Origin: Lachnospiraceae bacterium
Lineage (GTDB): Bacteria > Bacillota > Clostridia > Lachnospirales > Lachnospiraceae
Assembly (NCBI GenBank): GCA_902362715.1
Contig: CABIXN010000005.1
Location: 1-64,000 of the forward strand
Length of the DNA stretch: 64,000 nt
Reading direction: 5' to 3'
Below are positions 61,196-64,000 of the stretch, piece after piece. The notes under the pieces are model-generated. The model saw nothing but the letters and a program-made list of their open reading frames with translations, was not told the origin of the DNA and searched no databases. Each line of letters opens with the position of its first letter. The stretch's first letter is position 1. Both the position numbers and the translations under genes were made by a program.

Positions 61196-63112
61196 CTATG
61201 ACTCATTTACAGTTTTCTTCAAAAGCCCCAACAGCAGAGCCCCTACAATGGTTCCCACTACCAGGGATACAAGGTATATAACCGCATGATCTGCTACCAG
61301 AAATACGAAAATTCCTCCGTGGGGCGCCATAATGGTGCAATTAAATGCCATGGACAGCGCACCTGCAGTAGCTGCTCCCGCCACACAGGCCGGAAGCACT
61401 CTCAGCGGATCAGATGCCGCATAGGGAATTGCTCCTTCTGTAATAAATGCCAGCCCCATAATAAAGTTTACAGGACCAGAACCTCTCTCTTCCTTTGTCC
61501 ATTTCTTCTTAAATAATAATGTTGAAAGAGCAATGGCACATGGGGGAACCATACCACCGATCATAACAGCAGCCATAATATCATAATTTCCTGCCGCAAT
61601 GGATGCCGTGCCAAAAACATAAGCCGCTTTGTTAAACGGTCCGCCCATATCAATGGACATCATTCCGGCCACAACAATCCCCAATAATATTTTACTTGAT
61701 CCACCCATATTCGTCAAAGCCGTATTTAAGGCTGTATTTAAAGCTCCGATGGGGGGTTCTATAGCAAAATTCATAATCAGTCCTATAATCAGAATCCCAA
61801 ACAACGGATACAGCAGAACCGGCGTTATTTTCTCGATGGCATCCGGCAGCCGGTCAAATACTTTCTTTAAAAGCAATATCACATATCCTGCAATAAATCC
61901 TGCAGCAAGAGCTCCTAAAAAACCTGATTTTCCGCTGGCTGCAATCATGCCGCCCACAAAACCAACTGCAAGTCCCGGTCTGTCTGCAATACTCATGGCA
62001 ATAAACCCGGCAAGCACAGGAAGCATAAAGCCAAATGCAATATCACCAATTCCCTTTAAAGTCGCCGCCGCCGGAGTAATGGTACCGAAAGCCGCCCGGG
62101 CTTCTTCTGTGAGAGAGTTAATATCCACATTTAATCCGTCAATTAAAAAGGCCAGTGCAATTAGTATTCCGCCCCCTACTACAAAAGGGAGCATGTGGGA
62201 TACGCCGTTCATCAGATTCATATAAATCCTGTGTCCGGCTCCCTGGGATTTTTGAACCGTTTTTCCTGCTGAGGGATTTCCAGCCTGATACACGGGGGCA
62301 TCACCGTTTATGGCCCGTTCAATCAGCCGGTCTGCCTTGCTGATACCGTCAGATACCTGGCATTCAATCAGTTTTTTCCCGTGAAACCGGTCCATTGGTA
62401 CTTTGGCGTCTGCCGCCACAATGATACAATCTGCATCCTCAATCTCTTGATCCGTCAACACATTTTTGGCACCGCCGGATCCCCTGGTTTCAACCTTTAT
62501 AAAACAGTTTTTGGCTTTTGCCGCCTTCTCTAGTCCTTCTGCCGCCATGTAAGTATGCGCAATTCCTGTAGGACAGGATGTTACTGCCAGAATCCTGCAT
62601 ACAGCTCCGGTTTTAGTTTCAGTCTGAGCTGCAAGCTGATCATCCAGATCCGGTTTTTCATCATCCGCCGCATCAATGACCTGCAGAAATTCTTCTGTAG
62701 TTTTTGCTTTTTTTAAATTAAGTATAAAATCTTCATCCATTAACAGCATAGATAATTTACTTAACACATCCAAATGTACGTTATCTTCTGTATCAGGCGC
62801 AGCAATCAGGAAAATCAGATGTACAGGTTCGTTGTCGAGAGAATCAAAATCCACACCGTCTTTAATTACCATTGCCGCAAGACCCGGTTTTATAACTCCG
62901 TCACACTTTCCGTGAGGAATAGCGATCCCTTCTCCGATTCCGGTGGTACTCTCCTCCTCCCTTAAATAAACCTGTTTCCGATAAGCTTCTTCATCCCGGA
63001 TTTTTCCACTTTTTGCCATCAGCTCAATCATCTGGTCTAGAGCTTCCTGCTTTGAAGCCGGCGCGCCATTAAGGGCAATACTTCTTTGATCCAGCAAATC
63101 TGTTATCCGCAT
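61196..63112 (-). CDS. fruA: PTS fructose transporter EIIABC
   Basis: 638 aa. EIIA 1-150 (phospho-His H67 in AIPHGK), EIIB about 170-270 (phospho-Cys C180 in TSCPTGIAHT), EIIC about 295-630 (AFLIDGL..., GFVGGMIA..., MSIDMGGPFNKAAY). It imports fructose as fructose-1-phosphate. ATG at 63112 follows GGGAGAAAG. Downstream of fruK and upstream of ptsH. Confidence 0.95.
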   Translation of the reverse strand: MRITDLLDQRSIALNGAPASKQEALDQMIELMAKSGKIRDEEAYRKQVYLREEESTTGIGEGIAIPHGKCDGVIKPGLAAMVIKDGVDFDSLDNEPVHLIFLIAAPDTEDNVHLDVLSKLSMLLMDEDFILNLKKAKTTEEFLQVIDAADDEKPDLDDQLAAQTETKTGAVCRILAVTSCPTGIAHTYMAAEGLEKAAKAKNCFIKVETRGSGGAKNVLTDQEIEDADCIIVAADAKVPMDRFHGKKLIECQVSDGISKADRLIERAINGDAPVYQAGNPSAGKTVQKSQGAGHRIYMNLMNGVSHMLPFVVGGGILIALAFLIDGLNVDINSLTEEARAAFGTITPAAATLKGIGDIAFGFMLPVLAGFIAMSIADRPGLAVGFVGGMIAASGKSGFLGALAAGFIAGYVILLLKKVFDRLPDAIEKITPVLLYPLFGILIIGLIMNFAIEPPIGALNTALNTALTNMGGSSKILLGIVVAGMMSIDMGGPFNKAAYVFGTASIAAGNYDIMAAVMIGGMVPPCAIALSTLLFKKKWTKEERGSGPVNFIMGLAFITEGAIPYAASDPLRVLPACVAGAATAGALSMAFNCTIMAPHGGIFVFLVADHAVIYLVSLVVGTIVGALLLGLLKKTVNES

Positions 63113-63133
63113 ACGCTTTCTCCCTTTCTATTC

Positions 63134-64000
63134 TCATTTCCAGGTGCTCACTTGTAAAGTTTCATATATTTTCTGTACTTCTGATTTTTTTGCCAGCAGC
63201 TCTGAAAATGCGCTGGCACTCCCGGCAGCCACTCCCATCTTAAAAGCATGGACATAATCTTTTTTCTCTTCCCATCCTGCAAGAAACCCTGCAACCATAG
63301 AATCACCGGCGCCAACAGCATTTACCAGTTTTCCTTTCGGTGCATCAAGGAAATACACTTCTTTTTCCTCTGTCAGCAGCACGGCTCCTTGACCCGCCAT
63401 AGAAACAAGTACATTTCCAGCTCCTAGCTCCTGCAGCTTTTCTGCATAGGGTATCACATCTTTTTTTTCATTTAACTCTGTCTGAAACAGTTCTCCCAAT
63501 TCATGATTATTGGGCTTTATTAAAAATGGATGATAGGAAAGTACATTTAAAAGCAGATCTTTCGTTGCATCAACAGCAAAACAAATCCCCTTTCCGGACA
63601 GCCGTTTCATAATCTCCTGATACATAGAATCCGGCATTCCCTCCGGAATACTGCCCGCCAGTACTAAAACATCATTTTCTTTCAGTTCCTCAAGCTTCTG
63701 TAAAAGCTGTTTTATTTCCTCCCGACTGATTTCAGGTCCTTTTCCATTGATTTCCGTTCCGTCAAAATCCTTCAATTTTACATTGATTCTGGAAAATCCA
63801 TGTTTCACCGAAATAAAATCACTGTCCACTCCCAGCTTTCGCACCCTTTTTTCAATCTCTTCCCCTGTAAATCCTGCCGTAAACCCCAAAGCCGAATTTT
63901 TAATGCCGAGATTTTTCAGAACGGTGGAAACATTAATCCCTTTCCCCCCTGGCAACATATTCTCTGAGGATGTACGATTGGTTTTCCCAATCTCAAAATC
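63134..64000 (-). CDS. fruK: 1-phosphofructokinase (partial, 5' end outside window)
   Basis: The PfkB frame runs open to the right edge; the internal ATG at 63958 is not the start because DFEIGKTNR precedes it in frame. PGGKGINVS, LAGSIPEGMP, NNHELGEL and the C-terminal GAGDSMVAGF anion-hole motif are present. It phosphorylates fructose-1-phosphate to fructose-1,6-bisphosphate. About 20 N-terminal residues are missing. First visible gene of the fru operon. Confidence 0.93.
   Translation of the reverse strand, partial: DFEIGKTNRTSSENMLPGGKGINVSTVLKNLGIKNSALGFTAGFTGEEIEKRVRKLGVDSDFISVKHGFSRINVKLKDFDGTEINGKGPEISREEIKQLLQKLEELKENDVLVLAGSIPEGMPDSMYQEIMKRLSGKGICFAVDATKDLLLNVLSYHPFLIKPNNHELGELFQTELNEKKDVIPYAEKLQELGAGNVLVSMAGQGAVLLTEEKEVYFLDAPKGKLVNAVGAGDSMVAGFLAGWEEKKDYVHAFKMGVAAGSASAFSELLAKKSEVQKIYETLQVSTWK

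Overview
The window looks like a chromosome segment of an anaerobic, low-to-mid GC Firmicute, most likely a gut Lachnospiraceae-type Clostridium. Supporting signs are strong AGGAGG ribosome sites, an [FeFe]-hydrogenase maturase (HydG), Fe-S Old-Yellow-Enzyme-type flavin reductases, a fructose PTS, several LysR and sigma-54 regulators, and an Rpn-family nuclease. No phage, ICE or CRISPR array is visible. The genus is an inference.

Layout. 1-916: an Rpn-family nuclease cut by the window edge, then a 64-bp tandem intergenic repeat. 917-8205: an Fe-S flavin reductase divergent from a LysR regulator, then an amidohydrolase / AGCS-like symporter / MFS operon. 8508-9431: a Fic AMP-transferase gene that looks acquired. 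9587-11299: hydG behind a long leader with two terminator-like hairpins. 11374-19366: an acetoin-dehydrogenase-type operon (acoA-acoB-acoC-acoL) with a textbook sigma-54 promoter, an SGNH hydrolase, and the AcoR-type activator. 19416-30170: a seven-gene catabolic operon of unknown substrate (M24 hydrolase-like protein, beta-hydroxyacid dehydrogenase, SDR, sugar isomerase-like protein, Fe-S flavin reductase, Gfo/Idh/MocA oxidoreductase, GPH transporter). It has its own sigma-54 promoter and a divergent sigma-54 activator. 30193-35105: an AraR-like GntR regulator, lipoate ligase, and two iron-type alcohol dehydrogenases. 35306-35933: a VapD-like two-gene pair. 36095-42878: a Gld-like ABC transporter operon plus a two-component system. 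43264-43345: tRNA-Leu(CAA). 43440-54789: lysA, an LVIVD-repeat protein, a hypothetical protein, a lipoprotein, LysR, purL, LysR. 54855-64000: an XPD-like helicase with a nuclease-like N-terminus, ROK glucokinase, and a fructose PTS operon (fruK-fruA-ptsH-ptsI-DeoR).

How the genes work together. The clearest theme is sigma-54 control. Good -24/-12 elements precede acoA, the unknown catabolic operon and a 4-hydroxybutyrate-dehydrogenase-like gene. TGTCACA-type dyads upstream of acoA recur as a perfect palindrome upstream of lplA, so lipoylation of the E2 protein is probably co-induced with the complex that needs it. The two-component system appears to drive both itself and the ABC operon: the same 11-bp-spaced TTTCAG direct repeat lies exactly 10 nt upstream of a -10-like hexamer in front of both. 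The fructose operon carries its own HPr with His15 but Asn in place of regulatory Ser46, which suggests a dedicated sugar-transport HPr. The best candidate for an undescribed system is the sigma-54-controlled operon at 19416-28107.
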